A stretch of 7,099 nucleotides of DNA from Anaerolinea sp. GTDB taxonomy: Bacteria; Chloroflexota; Anaerolineae; Anaerolineales; Anaerolineaceae. Below are positions 5,727 through 7,099 of this stretch, one piece after another. Where the stretch lies: positions 1 to 7,099 of the forward strand of contig PNNU01000176.1 of assembly GCA_013824385.1 (NCBI GenBank), written 5' to 3'. Every line of letters starts with the position of its first letter. Positions within the stretch are counted from its first letter, which is position 1. Below the pieces are notes generated by a model that saw nothing but the letters and a program-made list of their open reading frames with translations, was not told where the DNA came from and did not search any database. Both the position numbers and the translations under genes were made by a program.

Positions 5727-7099
5727 CAAGGTTCCATATTTTGACAGATATTGGGATTATATACCGATTCCACACTGGACGGTAGAATTGATGGGTTTTC
5801 TTCCAACACATCATGCCACACCTGACAAATGGATTGGTAAGAAAGCGTTTCTCTTTTAAAGGATGCGGTGGTGAGAGCAAGCGCCTCATCAATTCGTCCC
5901 AACTTGGCATAAGCCTTTATAAAAGGCATATACTCGATGGCTTCAAGCGGAGTTAAGTTGTCCGCCGCAGCCTGTTCATAATATTGCACAGCTTCTTGGT
6001 ACTTACCTTTGCTTTGCGCTAAATCCCCTTTTTCAAAAAAATAACACCAGGTATTCTGAGGATCGGTATCAATTATTTTTGAAAGGTGATTTGATTGCGG
6101 CCCAGTTTCGCCGATTAAATCTTGGTTGGTAAGCTCGCCATAATAATACAATTGATTGATCTTTTCAGGGTATATTGCATAATAGTGATCAATCACCCAC
6201 AAACAACCATCGTCAGGCATATAGATACTCACTGCTTTTGAAGCTGTACCTTTGAAATTAAAAATGCGCAAACCATCCTCAATCTTGATGGTTGGGTCAG
6301 CGACCAAATCAGAAGGTACAAAATATCTGGGAGTGGTAAACCAGTAATCAAGGGACGGATCAAGAGTCCCCGAATTGAACAACATATTGATTCCCATTGA
6401 AAAAGAATAATCCGCTTCTTTGCCTGCAGGAATCCCCGGCGAGAAAATGGTTGTACCAGGTTCCAGGCTGGGAATACGCCAAGACAACTGTGTATAAAAT
6501 GCCTTTTGACGGTTAAAATCTTTGCGATAATCATTTGAAATTTGAATCTGATAACTGATCGAAAGGCCCGTAATCAGGATTAATAAAATATTACGCGTCT
6601 TAATACTCTTGACCACAATAAAGATCAACGTTATCAGAAGGATCACCACCCCAAACATTACGGGGATGTCAAATCGATCTGCCCATTTACCTTTGGTCAC
6701 TTGTCGTAGACTGCTCCAAATCGGGAACAAGCCAAAGAAAAATATCGCCAATGACAAAACAACGTTGCGACAAATTTCTTTCCCTTTAAGCTGAATTCCG
6801 TCCTGAGCTTCATCTTTATGAAAGAAATAATGCAGCACATAAGTGACGCCAACACCAATAACCAGAGACAACCAAAAGGTAAGACTCTTAATTTCAATGA
6901 CAGTTGGAATTATGCGATCTGTCCAAATGCCAACCATTAAGAATCGAAAATCGCTGTAAATCGTTTGAAAGAAGGTAACCAGAGTATCTGCCGGTGCTTT
7001 TAGAAAATTGGAGAACAAGTATGGAACATTGGCCATGCCATAGCCGAGTTCCTGATCGGGATAAATCACCATTCGCCAATAAATATAAATACCCAATAA
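5726..7099 (-). CDS. Multi-spanning membrane protein with C-terminal TPR-like repeats (5' end outside window)
   Basis: The frame is open to the window edge, so the N-terminus is missing. A TTG at 7096 is the first start-like codon but is probably internal, because the visible start is already mid-protein in style. Counting from that codon, 456 residues are visible. Four hydrophobic spans lie near 71-92, 111-130, 144-163 and 169-184, with another hydrophobic stretch possible near the start. A soluble region of about 160 residues follows, rich in Tyr, Phe, Pro and Asp. Two TPR-like helix pairs come next: 349-383 (QSKGKYQEAVQYYEQAA) and 386-416 (AYAKLGRIDEALAL). The arrangement recalls large bacterial membrane proteins of cell-surface glycan assembly, some of which are GT-C-type transferases ending in TPRs. 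No catalytic motif is visible in this part, so no reaction is assigned. Its stop overlaps the glycosyltransferase start by one base, and the two are probably made together. Confidence 0.8.
   Translation of the reverse strand, partial: LLGIYIYWRMVIYPDQELGYGMANVPYLFSNFLKAPADTLVTFFQTIYSDFRFLMVGIWTDRIIPTVIEIKSLTFWLSLVIGVGVTYVLHYFFHKDEAQDGIQLKGKEICRNVVLSLAIFFFGLFPIWSSLRQVTKGKWADRFDIPVMFGVVILLITLIFIVVKSIKTRNILLILITGLSISYQIQISNDYRKDFNRQKAFYTQLSWRIPSLEPGTTIFSPGIPAGKEADYSFSMGINMLFNSGTLDPSLDYWFTTPRYFVPSDLVADPTIKIEDGLRIFNFKGTASKAVSIYMPDDGCLWVIDHYYAIYPEKINQLYYYGELTNQDLIGETGPQSNHLSKIIDTDPQNTWCYFFEKGDLAQSKGKYQEAVQYYEQAAADNLTPLEAIEYMPFIKAYAKLGRIDEALALTTASFKRETLSYQSICQVWHDVLEENPSILPSSVESVYNPNICQNMEP

Noticed and set aside
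7094..7096. TTG at 7096 as the true start of the membrane protein
   Set aside because: The frame continues open to the window edge (TTA at 7097-7099), no ribosome-binding site can be seen, and the visible N-terminus already looks internal.

Overview
The window looks like an ordinary chromosomal stretch of a free-living bacterium with moderate GC content. The protein styles suggest Chloroflexota (Anaerolineae-like): a GlgC resembling cyanobacterial and plant enzymes, a large SERCA-type P-type ATPase, and an Alg5-like glycosyltransferase beside a TPR-bearing membrane protein. This placement is inferred from recalled family resemblance, not from a search. I see no mobile element, CRISPR array, tRNA, rRNA or phage gene.

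Left half, + strand. The first bases may hold the last codons of an upstream gene (to 59). A sigma70-like promoter at 56-84 then precedes glgC (151-1407, ADP-glucose pyrophosphorylase for glycogen synthesis). After a 34-base gap comes a P2A-type Ca2+-transporting ATPase (1442-4294) with its own good ribosome-binding site. The two genes are probably co-transcribed and end at a strong hairpin at 4313-4347.

Right half, - strand. Three genes run leftward toward the same hairpin. They are a membrane protein with C-terminal TPR-like repeats (5726-7099, its 5' end outside the window), a family 2 glycosyltransferase (4986-5726) and ribonuclease HII, rnhB (4346-5002). Membrane protein and glycosyltransferase overlap by one base (TGATG), and glycosyltransferase and rnhB by 17 bases, so this is a tightly packed and probably translationally coupled operon. 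The two convergent operons share one symmetric A-stem-T hairpin that can terminate transcription in both directions.

Functionally, glgC supplies ADP-glucose for glycogen, and the ATPase exports or sequesters Ca2+ at the cost of ATP. The glycosyltransferase probably makes a polyprenyl-phosphate sugar or a related cell-surface glycan intermediate, and the neighbouring membrane protein may act in the same surface pathway. RNase HII removes ribonucleotides from DNA and is probably only a passenger in the operon. I find no convincing new system. The points most worth a second look are the conserved activator-site lysines of GlgC, the complete pair of Ca2+ sites in the ATPase, and the glycosyltransferase/TPR membrane protein pair.
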